Source of the DNA: Cardinalis cardinalis
Lineage: Eukaryota; Chordata; Aves; Passeriformes; Cardinalidae
NCBI GenBank assembly: GCA_014549065.1
Contig: JACDOX010000051.1
Coordinates: forward strand, 1,311,291 to 1,375,290
Length of the DNA: 64,000 nt
Direction: 5' to 3'
This document shows positions 48,771 through 57,408 of this stretch, one piece after another. The number at the start of each line of letters is the position of its first letter. Within the stretch, counting starts at the first letter, position 1. The notes under the pieces are model-generated. The model was not told the origin of the DNA. It saw nothing but the letters and a program-made list of their open reading frames with translations, and ran no database searches. The translations under genes and the position numbers were made by a program.

Positions 48771-49339
48771 TCCTCTCTAGCGTCTGGAGATAAACGCGTA
48801 TTACTGTTAATGCAACGCCTTTCTCTTGGCTCCGGGTCTCATCTGGGGCAAGGCGATGAAACCATAATCTCCCAGCCTCTGACACATCAAACGTTCCCTC
48901 GGTGTACACCTCGTTTCGGGGCAAAACTTTCGCTGCACACTCTGGTTCCATTTTCCTGCCTTTCTTTTTCCGGTCAATTCGGGAGCCTGATCTTCCTTCC
49001 CTGAAGGATGTCCACACGCCAGCCCCGCGGCGNAACGTTTAAAAAAACCCTTCCTGCCTCTAGAAAACGGACTATTAACCAAATCGATCATAAAAGGAGG
49101 GGAAATGCTCGGGAGGTTTTCCCTCCCGGAGAATTAACTCTGTCCCCACTGCCCACGGGCGTTTTGTCCTCCCGAGGTGTCTGTGAGGGACAGGGGCCGC
49201 TGCTTTGCGGGGATGGGGACGCGGGACANCGTTCGTGGAATGTTCCCAGTGGGTTCCCTCCTGTTTTACACCGATGAGGGCGGGAGGGGGTGTCGGACAG
49301 CCCCTTCCCCAAATCCAGCATCCCCGGCTGTCCCTGTGC
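48771..49339. other. Noncoding spacer between CpG-rich segments
   Basis: Moderate GC, with no gene recognised. Contains ATTAACTC and AACCAAATCGATC phrases that might belong to regulatory sequence. Confidence 0.5.
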
Positions 49340-50030
49340 AATTCCGTGGCGGGGCTGCTGCTCCCGGCTCCGTGGATCCCGGAGCGAGGATGCTGCGGCN
49401 CTGCCCGCCCGACCCCTCCCTCTGCCTCCAGGCTGGGAAAAGCGGGCCGGGGGTGGGCTCGGGGGCAGCCTGGAGCCGGGGGGAGGCGGAGGGGGAGGCG
49501 GAGCTGGCCGGGACGGGCCGTCGCTGCTGCTGCCGCTGCTGCCGCTGCTGCTGCTGGAGCCGGTCAAACTGCACAGCCACTTCCCCCAGGAGCTTCCCTT
49601 TCATCTCCCCGCTCCTGGCGCCTGCAAAACAGCCTCAGTTTGTCTGCAGCGTCTCTCTTCCCCCTGCGCTCCCTCCCTCCCCGCCCCGCTCCAGCTGAGA
49701 GCCCCAGGAGCCCAGAGCCCGCCCCGGCTCACGGCGCTGATGCTGCGGGAGGGCGGGGGAGAGGCGCAGGGCCNCGGGGGCTGGCGGCTTTCTGGGCATC
49801 CCTGGGACCCGGCCGTGCCCCGTGAAGCCGAGGGGCCGCGCCCAGAACTGGCCCGGTCCCGCTTTGTGTCCCGCCCCGGGCCTGGGGTCCCAGCGGGGCC
49901 GGAGCGGGGAAAAGCCCCCGGACTCCCGTGCTTTCCTCGGGATGGGAGAATTCCCCGCTAGGCTGAGGCTGGGCGGCCGCTCTGGGGTCCTGGATAGGGG
50001 GCAAAGCTTTAATTCATTGACATTTCTCTC
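49340..50030. promoter_or_regulatory. CpG island with CTG/CCG triplet run
   Basis: A strongly GC- and CpG-rich block with GC boxes (GGGCGGGGGAG near 49751) and a CTGCTGCTGCCG-type triplet run at 49522-49558. The run reads as poly-Gln or poly-Ser on the - strand, giving open frames up to 159 residues. I recognise no protein family, and the triplet run explains the apparent coding. It may be an additional start site for a transcript diverging from MSX2, or part of the MSX2 Polycomb-type CpG domain. Confidence 0.5.
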
Positions 50031-50859
50031 TCCCAGCCCCGTCTCGGCGAGGTTTCCGTGCGGACATNCGGTACCGTGCGGGGCTTCAGCCGCTGATGTT
50101 TGACTGACAGCAGGAGGATGAAGGAGAGGAGGGGTGAGAGAGAGAAGAGAAATCTCTAAATTCAGCCTTTAGACAAAAATGCTCCAATTTCGCGATGGAC
50201 TGAGGCTGAAGGGGGGAAACACCATGAGCAAACCCTGCCATGCTTTGCTATCCCAGNCGCCCAAAATTCATCCCGACCAGGCTGGGGGAGCCAACCTGTG
50301 CTCACAGCACCGACAGCTCCTTGTCCCTTGGTCCCTTTTCCCTCCGGCCTCCCGAGGGATGGCAGCGCACAGGANCCTCTCCGAGCCCACCGGGGCCACA
50401 AACCGGGGAGAGAACCCGCGGCCAAGGGACGTGCCCGGTGTCACCGTGACCCCGAGCTGCGGCTCCCCAGGCGCCCTTCCAGCGGGCANTGCCCGTGGGG
50501 GCGCGGTGCAATTATCTGCGGCATTTTCCGCGGCCCCACAATGGCTTTCCACGGGCGCTGCATTGTCCCCGACACACCGGCATTGTTCCCGCGTGCCCAT
50601 CAATTCTCATTTACTTGTCACGGTGCAGGAAGCATGGAGAAGGNAAAGGAAGGGAAAGGAGGGGGGAGAAGAGGGACAAACTCAACCCCGCTGCAGCAGC
50701 TGAGCTTTGCAAGGCCGGGGCTGCTGCCTCTGAGNGTTTCCCAGCAAAGAGATGGGTTTTGTGGGGAAGGAGAAGTGACAAACTAGGGGTAGCAAGAGCC
50801 GGAGAGACAGAGTTTGTGGCATTCTTTTTATCCTCGGAGAAAAGCCCGAATCGGGGNTC
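50031..50859. other. GC-rich noncoding spacer
   Basis: Continues the CpG-rich zone at lower density, with a CpG-rich patch at 50370-50600. No gene recognised; several open frames on both strands lack signatures. Confidence 0.5.
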
Positions 50860-51025
50860 TGCCGGCTGAAATGTTGCAGCCGGGCCGGCTGCAGTGAGGC
50901 GGAGGAGAGCNGCGCTTCTCTCGGCAGATCTTTAATCCTTAACCCACCGAGGTGTGCAGTAACACGGCCGGCAATCAGTAACGAGCGTGCAAACCCTGCT
51001 ATTAGCGCCAGGGCTGATGAGTGGG
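50860..51025. promoter_or_regulatory. Candidate SMAD/homeodomain module, about -1.9 kb
   Basis: Three GCCGGC palindromes lie at 50861-50866, 50884-50889 and 50967-50972. They are mixed with TTTAATCC, CAATCAGTAAC and CTATTAGCGCC within 150 bases. GC-rich SMAD-type sites next to TAAT-type sites are the arrangement described for the BMP-responsive module upstream of mammalian Msx2. The position here is about 1.9 kb above the start codon. The correspondence is an inference and needs alignment. Confidence 0.35.
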
Positions 51026-51725
51026 GTTTTGTAACACGGCTTCTCGTCCTCGTCCTCCCACGCTGCTTCCCACACGGCGATCCCGGTCCCCGCTCCCAAT
51101 TTGCTCTCCCTGGCACCGGGCGCGATCTTATCAGGGCTGCGGCCGCTCGCTGCTCGGTGCTGAGCGGTGGGGAGGGATGAGCAGGGCCCTGAGGGGTCCG
51201 GAGCACCCCTGGGCCCTGGAAAAGAGAGGTTTGTTTAATATGTACAGAAAAGAATGGGGATANGTCGTTCTGCATCCCCTGAATCCCCTTGGCTTTGGGG
51301 CAGAGCGGTGCCCGCAGCACAGGGCGCTCCCTGCGCCCCATCCTCGAGCTGGGAACTCGCGATTTGCTGGGCTGGGCACTTCCAAGACTTCTCCATGAGC
51401 TGGCAGGGAAATCAGGAGTTCAAATGGAGCAAAAGATGAGCTGGTGAAACCCTCCGTGTTTTATGGAAGGGATATATCCGAACGTTCGTGGTCAGAGCCC
51501 TGCAGCCGTGCAGGACCGAGCAGCTTCGAGNTGTCCCTGAACTCGGGGATTTGGGGACAAGAGTTGTGCCTGTCGTCCTCTCAGTGGTTTTTAGTGGCTC
51601 TAAGAACGGCCCTCACTTATAAAATTGTAACACCAAAACAGCTCCCAAACCCTGCGCACCCTGGACGTTAAAAAACAAAAGAAAACAAAACCAACAAAAA
51701 CAAACTAACTAAACACCTGAGAAAG
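51026..51725. other. Noncoding spacer
   Basis: GC-rich at first, then A-rich (AAAACAAAAGAAAAC-type) at 51670-51712. No gene recognised. Confidence 0.55.
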
Positions 51726-52015
51726 TTGCGGGCGCAGCATGAAATAACGCCCGGCGCAATATTAAAATAATTATGAAAAGAACAATATGTATTCGCTTTT
51801 ATCCGCGCTGTAATTATAAAAGCTTTTTAAAGGACACTCTTTATTCATACCACTGGTAGGAAGTCAAAAAGTGAGAGAATTGCTTTCATAGTACTGATTT
51901 GATATGNCTTTTAATTAAGGGCTGCGTGCCCCTAATTTATTAAAGCTCATCTTTTCATCACGTGTATAATTGACGCTGAAGAAAAAAAAAATAATAATAA
52001 TTACAGATCTAACCT
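51726..52015. promoter_or_regulatory. Candidate TAAT-rich enhancer, about -1 kb
   Basis: An AT-rich block set in a GC-rich neighbourhood, carrying ATTAAAATAATTATG, GTAATTATAAAAGC, TTAATTAA (51911-51918) and CCTAATTTATTAAAG, plus CpG-bearing phrases (AACGCCCGGCGC, TTTATCCGCGC, ATCACGTG). The dense homeodomain cores and abrupt composition change immediately upstream of a homeobox gene suggest a conserved proximal enhancer, perhaps autoregulatory. Function is inferred. Confidence 0.42.
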
Positions 52016-52121
52016 CTGCAGAGTGGTTTTGCCCGACTTGGGTGCTGCTGCCGTGGAAACGCAAACAAGAAAAAAATTAATTGGATGAAAAAACAGCAGC
52101 GCGCGTTTCTCCGGGGGTCTG

Positions 52122-52219
52122 CATCCCGAATCCCAAATCCCACATCCCGAATCCCAAATCCCACATCCCGAATCCCGAATCCCACATCCCGAATCCCGAA
52201 TCCCGCATCCCGCATCCCC
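52122..52219. repeat. Heptamer microsatellite in MSX2 5' flank
   Basis: Fourteen consecutive 7-base units of AATCCCG, AATCCCA or CATCCCG type (98 bases), ending 576 bases before the MSX2 start codon. Variants are arranged partly as CATCCCG-AATCCCA-AATCCCA triplets, showing growth by block duplication. The repeated Ile-Pro-Asn frames are not coding. Confidence 0.97.
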
Positions 52220-52599
52220 AGACCCCGCTCCTCCGGCAAAGGGACTCGTTTTTGGGGAGATGAAGGGAAGGGGCGGACAGACCCCGCTCGGGAAGGGTCG
52301 GGGGACGGGGATGAGCCGGGATGAGCCCGGGGTGCCCCGGGACGAGCCGAGCCGGCGGCGAGGGGCGGGGAGGGGGGGCAGAGCCGCGTTCCTCTGAAGT
52401 TCCCTCTTCGCCTCATCATCAGCCTTAATTACCGCGGCGGGTTTTTTTTATTTTTTTCCCCCCGGCTTTGCTGTGATTACAGCCCTGCCCGGCTCCTCGG
52501 CGGGCCGCCCGTGTCATTAACCCCGTGTCATTAATTGGGACCGGCAACGGGGAGGGGGGGGCGGCCCGGGAACTCCCCGCGAGCGGCGCCGGCTGGGCC

Positions 52600-52795
52600 C
52601 GCCCCCCTCCGCGCGCTCAGCCAATAGGAGACGGCCGTTCTCTACGTCACTGTCACGGCGGCCGCTGATTGGGCGCTGGGGCGGCTCCCCCGCTCGGCCA
52701 AGGAGGACAGCGGCGGGGAGCCCCAGAGGGGGAAAAGGGGGGCGGCCGGGCCCGCTCGCCGCACTCGCCGGGCAGCGCCAGCTCCGCGCACCGCC
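52600..52795 (+). promoter_or_regulatory. MSX2 CpG-island promoter and 5'UTR
   Basis: The region before the start codon is extremely CpG-rich. It holds a GC box (CCCGCCCCCC, about 52599-52608), a forward CCAAT box at 52621-52625, an inverted CCAAT box (ATTGG) at 52668-52672, and between them TACGTCAC at 52643-52650, a CRE half-site. No TATA box is visible at a suitable distance. With CCAAT boxes 170 and 125 bases above the ATG, the start site probably lies around 52690-52740 and the 5'UTR is short. A TATA-less CpG promoter fits a developmental transcription factor. The exact start cannot be read from sequence. Confidence 0.7.
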
Positions 52796-53159
52796 ATGGC
52801 TTCCCCGCACAAGGCCAAGGACGTCTTCTCCTCGGACGAGGAGGGCGCGGCGGCCGGCGCCGAGGAGCACCACAAAGTGAAGGTGTCGAGCCTGCCGTTC
52901 AGCGTGGAAGCGCTCATGTCCGACAAGAAGCCGCCGCCCCTCAAGGAGCCGCCGCTGCCCGCGGCCGGCGGCAGCGCCGACGGGGCGGCCGTGGGCACCT
53001 CCAGGAACCTGCTGCTGGCGGGCCACGGCTCCCGCGACGCGCACAGCCCGCCCGGGGCGCTTACAAAAACCTTCGACACNGCCTCGGTGAAGTCGGAGAA
53101 CTCCGAGGACGGCTCGTCCTGGATCCCTCAGGAGGCCGGCAGATACTCCCCGCCGCCGA
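52796..53159 (+). CDS. MSX2: MSX2 homeobox protein, exon 1 (residues 1-121)
   Basis: MSX2 is a nuclear homeodomain transcription factor, mainly a repressor. It acts downstream of BMP signalling in skull, limb, tooth or beak and neural-crest development. Exon 1 begins at CCGCCATGG, a strong initiation context, and follows the typical MSX2 start MASP. Residues 9-16 are acidic (DVFSSDEE). The EH1-type Groucho/TLE-binding motif LPFSVEALM is at residues 33-41, followed by SDKK. A conserved TASVKSENSEDG block is at 95-106. The exon ends after one base of codon 122 at an A|GTGAGT donor, so the intron is phase 1. An N at 53080 is the third base of Thr95 and does not affect the protein. Reading through the donor would stop at 53213 and lose the homeodomain. 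Confidence 0.97.
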
Positions 53160-53248
53160 GTGAGTGCTCCGGGGGCGGGCGGGATGCGCTGGAGCGCGGA
53201 GATGCGTGCGCGTAGATCTGTATTTTATATCCTATGTTCCCATCCAAG

Positions 53249-53366
53249 GGCTCCAGGCCCGGCTGGATGGGGCCCTGAGCGAGCCGGTCTAGGGGAAGGT
53301 GTCGCTGCCGATGGAAGGAGGCGGTTTTAAGGTCCTTTCCAACCTAAAATATTCCGCGATTCCGCT
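53249..53366 (+). mobile_element. CR1 LINE 3' fragment in MSX2 intron
   Basis: The sequence follows the CR1 3' end in order: CCAGGCCCGGCTGGATGGGG, GCCCTGAGC, GGTCTAGGGGAAGGTGTCGC, then TTTTAAGGTCCTTTCCAACC and two degenerate octamers (ATTCCGCGATTCCGCTATG). It is 5'-truncated, about 118 bases long, and lies in the same orientation as MSX2, starting 90 bases after the exon 1 donor. Several positions that are usually TG or CA in CR1 copies read CG here, as expected if the copy sits in an unmethylated CpG island. Confidence 0.92.
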
Positions 53367-54929
53367 ATGCTTTTATGTGCGTGTCATATTCCCATATGTT
53401 ACCTATGTGTTACATATTTATTACTATATATTGATATTATTATGCATTTATAGAGGTAAATGTTTCTATACATCACTGCACGGATGTATGTGAACACAGA
53501 CCGCTTTCAAAGCCTTAGAAAGGTCAGAAATCACCAGGGACCAGCTCCTGTCCCGACCCGCGGCCCCCTGGCAGCCCCTTCGTCCCTTGATCTTGTCCCG
53601 TTGCGACAACGCTGCGGTTTCTCCCTGCGCCTTTCCCCCATCCGCGCTGCGCTGCAATCTCTCGGACTCGGGAATTGTCCCTGCCAGCCTTGAGCTGTCC
53701 CGGTGCGGAGTCTGTCCCTCCATCCCTGGCCCCGGAGCGTGTCCAGGCTCCCCGAACTGCTCCCGACCCCTTTGTCCCCCCCAGTCCCTCCCGATGCCGT
53801 CCCCGCCTTAGGGGGTGACAGATCACAGCGAAACCCCCCTGGCAGCCCGAGCCGCCTTTCGCTTTCGGGGCGATCCCTTATAAAATAAACGGGGGAAAAA
53901 TTTGCTTTTTAGGAATTAAAAGCCCCCGAACATCCTTCAGAAAAGGGGAAAGAGCTTCCTGCCTTGCGGTGGCCGCACACCTGTGTCAGGGTTTGTCCGC
54001 TCTGCTCCGCGCATCCCAAACTTTCCTGCTGGAAATTAAATATTCTGCTTTATTTAAGCTAGAGACTTTACAGGCGTGAACTGTCTCACGGAATTTATTC
54101 CTCAATCTAATATTGCGAGAGGAAAGTTTAGTGTTGTTACAGCTTTCCTTATTTTTTTTAACATTATTTTCGATTTGGCTTTCATCCACATCCTTTCTTT
54201 TATGAAAACCCTGAATTAATTTGATTTCTATCGTGCTGGGAGAGGGCAGGAGGAAGGCATTCCCTGTGTAGCTCCGGTTTTTAATTTTCACGTACCCTCC
54301 AATGTGCTGGAAAAAACATGGAAAAAAGTGTGTGTCCCTACTTGGACTCCTTCTCTAGATCTGCCCAAAACCCCAGATTTAGACACAGCCTAATAATCTC
54401 CCTCTATATTTTTTTTCCCTTCGAAATTCCTCCTCTTTCTCTTTGAAAATTGTTCTCGGGATCGGCAAAAGTTTTGTGTAGGACTTCGGTAGCTGGGAGT
54501 NCCCGTGACTTCGGAGGGATTTGGGGAGAAAACTGAGGATCAGGGAGGGGAAGGTCCTTCGGCCTCGACCCTTTTCCTCATTTCCCAAAGCCGCCTGTCC
54601 ATGGAGGCTTTTGACACTAAAAACAGCCCTCGATTTATTATTATTAAAATCAATATTGTGAGTAGGATGAGCTGAGGGAAAAGCTGGAAAAGTTCGAATT
54701 TTGAGGAACACGGAGAAGGAACCTTCTCCAAATTAGGGGTTTTTTTGTCGGATATTGGCCAGGAAAATGAGGATAAAGAGAAAAAAAAACAGCGAAACAA
54801 ATCAGTGAGAGGAAAGAAATCAGTTTGGGGACTGGCACGGGATAAACAATTCCGGGTCCCTGCTGTTCCCAGAGCCTGGCAGCCCCTCGGGGGCGGCGAG
54901 GGCAGGAGCCTGGGAACTGTATCCTGGAG

Positions 54930-55037
54930 GGAATATTCCCCGAGATTTCATGGAATATTCCCCGGGATTTCATGGAATATTCCCCAGGATTTCCTGGCAT
55001 ATTCCCGGGATTTCATGGAATATTCCCGGGATTTCAT
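54930..55037. repeat. 21-22-bp minisatellite in MSX2 intron, 5 copies
   Basis: Five tandem copies start at 54930, 54952, 54974, 54996 and 55017. Each consists of GGAATATTCCC, then CGGG or a variant, then ATTTCAT. Four of the five contain the perfect palindrome GGAATATTCC. Copies 4 and 5 are one base shorter. The palindrome matches the nGAAnnTTCn core arrangement of heat-shock factor sites, but a repeat this simple may match by chance. Confidence 0.95.
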
Positions 55038-56519
55038 GGAAAAGCACATTTCTGTTCCTGCACGGCCGCAGCTGGGGCAGGCTCAGCCCAGGGCTGGGGA
55101 AGGAGCTGGGACAGGGAGCTACGGCCACCCCAAACGCTGTCCCAGTCCGGGGAGAGCTTCACTTTGGAAAAAGAAAGGAATTGGGTTTCAAACTAGCGTG
55201 GAACAACGTGGGGAGAGGCAGGGAGTCAGGGTCGGTTCGCTGTAGTTTGAATTTAGAGCAGTTTGAGAAGTGAATCAGCTGTCACGGTGAGCACCTGAAT
55301 TACTAAAATGCCCTGGTAGGATCATGGGCCGGTATTTGAAAAATTGTTTCCTAGAAGNGCTTTATTTTTTTGTTTTCAGTATTTCAGTATTTTGCATTCT
55401 AGAGGAAAAGCAATAAGACAAATTTAACTTTTTCTGCTGCATTTTCTCCCCCCGCTTTCTGAACTTTAGAACAATTCCCTCGTGGGGTTTTTTAAATTGC
55501 ATGATACATGCTGAAACAGCTTCTTAGTCTGGCTTATTTTAAAAAATAAAAGAGAAAAGTGAAACGAGTACAGAAAACCCAAAGTGCAAATCCTGACAAG
55601 GACTTGAAGGAGACACCACCACAATGTGAGCCAAATTCAGCAGCTTGGGTGTCACTGCTGTGTCCAGCCAGGGTGACTTGTCCTGTGCCCCAGAGTGAGC
55701 AAATCACAGCCAAATTACTGAGCTTTTGAAGTCAGCCGCCTGCTTCTTAGTTATTCTTTAGATTGCAAAATTATTAGTGAAGTGCTAAATTCATCTAAAG
55801 GCAAGTCAGCTCTCTGCCATCCCGGGAATATTGCCTAACCTGGCTGGGGTTTAAGGCAGGCACAATAGGTGGTGGATTTTCTGGCTTTTACTGGCTACAA
55901 AATGCTGAAGTTTTGTCTGGGTTTTGGTTTATTTTTTAATTGGCAAATGTTATAAAAGCTGAATGTTGAATTAAAAGAGCGCTGCTTGCTGCTTTCTTTT
56001 TTGAGCTTGTGGGTTTTTATACTGGTTGATAATCAGAAAACACACACTGAAAAACAAAATTAATAAGCAGAGGAAAAGCTTGATTTGAAAGAAAAAAATA
56101 GCAAGGAAGAATGTCCAGTTAGCAAAACTACAAAAACTGTCAGACCTTCTTCAGCTGTCACTTGTGCTTAGTGGGGAAATCCTGGAGCAGGGCTGGGCTC
56201 TCCTCTTGCCCCACTGTCCTTTTGGGAATGTCCTGCTTTCATGGTATTTGTGCTTTCCTGGAGCTGTGCAGCAGCCCAGGCTGTTGGTTTGTGTGCTCTA
56301 GACCCCTGTGAAGTGACCTGTGAATTCTCTGTGCCCTTTGAAATCACTGAGGCAAAATTTCCCTTCCATCAGCTGAGTGCTGTGAATTTCAGTTCGATCA
56401 GGAAAAGATCTCCAGATCCCCTTGGCAAAGGATGCCGTGTTTGGAGGGCACCCTTGGGACACCCAGCAGAGCCCCGGGGCGTCCCTGCTGCTGTGCTAAC
56501 CCCTCTCCCTTCCTTGCAG

Positions 56520-56944
56520 GACACCTGAGCCCCACTGCCTGCACCCTGAGGAAGCACAAGACCAACAGGAAGCCCCGAACCCCGTTCACCACCTCGCAGC
56601 TGCTGGCTCTGGAGCGCAAGTTCCGCCAGAAGCAGTACCTGTCCATCGCCGAGAGGGCCGAGTTCTCCAGCTCNCTCAACCTCACAGAGACCCAGGTCAA
56701 AATCTGGTTCCAGAATCGGAGGGCCAAGGCCAAGAGACTGCAGGAGGCCGAGCTGGAGAAGCTCAAAATGGCAGCCAAGCCCATGTTGCCCTCGGGGTTC
56801 AGCCTCCCTTTCCCCATCAACTCCCCCATCCAGGCTGCCTCCCTGTATGGCACATCCTACCCTTTTCACAGACCTGTGCTTCCCATCCCGCCCGTTGGAC
56901 TCTACGCCACTCCCGTTGGATACAGCATGTACCACTTATCCTAA
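56520..56944 (+). CDS. MSX2: MSX2 homeobox protein, exon 2 (residues 122-262 and stop)
   Basis: Exon 2 completes codon 122 (A+GA, Arg) and runs to TAA at 56942-56944. The joined protein has 262 residues, close to other vertebrate MSX2 proteins (about 260-267). CTLRKHKTNRKPRTPF leads into the homeodomain at residues 137-196. The recognition helix holds WFQNRR, with Asn51 and Arg53 of the homeodomain intact. MSX2-type residues are Ser at homeodomain position 11 (TTSQ) and Asn at position 39 (SLNL); MSX1 has Ala and Ser there. Pro7 (residue 143) and Arg31 (residue 167) are present; these match human Pro148 and Arg172, sites of craniosynostosis and parietal-foramina mutations. The tail ends MYHLS, whereas MSX1 ends in Thr. 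An N at 56674 is the third base of Ser173 and is silent. Confidence 0.98.
56564..56743 (+). other. MSX2: Homeobox of MSX2 (60 codons)
   Basis: This 180-base segment encodes the homeodomain, residues 137-196, from Asn1 to Gln60. The hydrophobic core residues Phe8, Leu16, Phe20, Leu40, Val45, Trp48, Phe49 and base-contacting Asn51 are all present. Gln50 predicts binding to TAATTG/TAATTA-type sites, the known MSX preference. There is no insertion, deletion or frameshift. Confidence 0.97.
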
Positions 56945-57402
56945 GAAGATCCGACAGACAAAGCCTCAGACAGACAGACAGACAGACTTCCTGGTGGATC
57001 CTGTCCAGCCCTGAGAAGGCAGAACCCCAACCAGTACTGGCCATTCCTTNTGCACGCTTCTATCTGGCATCCTGAGTTGTTCTGGGAGTTTGCTACGGGT
57101 TGGGCGTCTCCTGAGAGTGCTCGGAGCACTCAGAGTCTGCTCCTCAAAGCAAAAAAAAAAAAACCAAAAAAAGCATAAAAATCAACAAAAAAAAATTATT
57201 TGTGAGTAAATGTAGGGGTTTTATCCAGTGCAAGTAAAACTAGGTTAAAAAAGAGTGGGTGAATAAGCAAATTTATCATACAGAGGCAGAAATTCCCTGA
57301 CACCTTCCTGGCAGGGCCCAATGGGTTTAAAATGAGAGGGGTGAGTGCCCTCGAGCCATGCTCTAAGTTACCCTCACTTCACCTGGGGGCAGGGGGGAGG
57401 GA

Positions 57403-57408
57403 AATAAA
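57403..57408 (+). promoter_or_regulatory. MSX2: Possible proximal poly(A) signal AATAAA
   Basis: A canonical AATAAA hexamer lies about 460 bases after the stop codon, followed by GTTTTGTTGTTTGGTTGTTTTTTTG, a GU/U-rich downstream element. It could give a shorter MSX2 transcript. Whether it is used cannot be told. Confidence 0.5.

Larger units (their letters stand above)
53160..56519 (+). other. MSX2: MSX2 intron 1
   Basis: A single phase-1 intron of 3,360 bases, bounded by GTGAGT and TTCCTTGCAG, at the position where MSX genes are always split, just before the homeodomain. A good branch-point candidate is TGCTAAC, with its A at 56499 and 20 bases before the acceptor AG, followed by a pyrimidine tract. 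The 5' part contains a CR1 fragment (53249-53366) and a tandem repeat (54930-55037). 55260-56130 is AT-richer and repeat-poor and could hold intronic regulatory sequence. No additional exon is supported. Confidence 0.93.

Noticed and set aside
49088..49604. - strand frames with poly-Ser or poly-Gln
   Set aside because: The triplet run in a CpG island explains them. No domain, no conserved start context and no splice structure supports a gene.
52796..53215. 139-residue exon 1 read-through product
   Set aside because: It crosses a strong A|GTGAGT donor; the correctly phased exon 2 homeobox downstream shows the real gene structure.
52796..56944. MSX1 or MSX3 instead of MSX2
   Set aside because: Homeodomain Ser11 and Asn39, the SVKSENSEDG block and the terminal MYHLS are MSX2-type.
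57146..57196. A-rich tract as the tail of a retrocopy
   Set aside because: It lies inside the MSX2 3'UTR, is interrupted by C and GC-containing bases, and no inserted gene copy or target duplication is visible.
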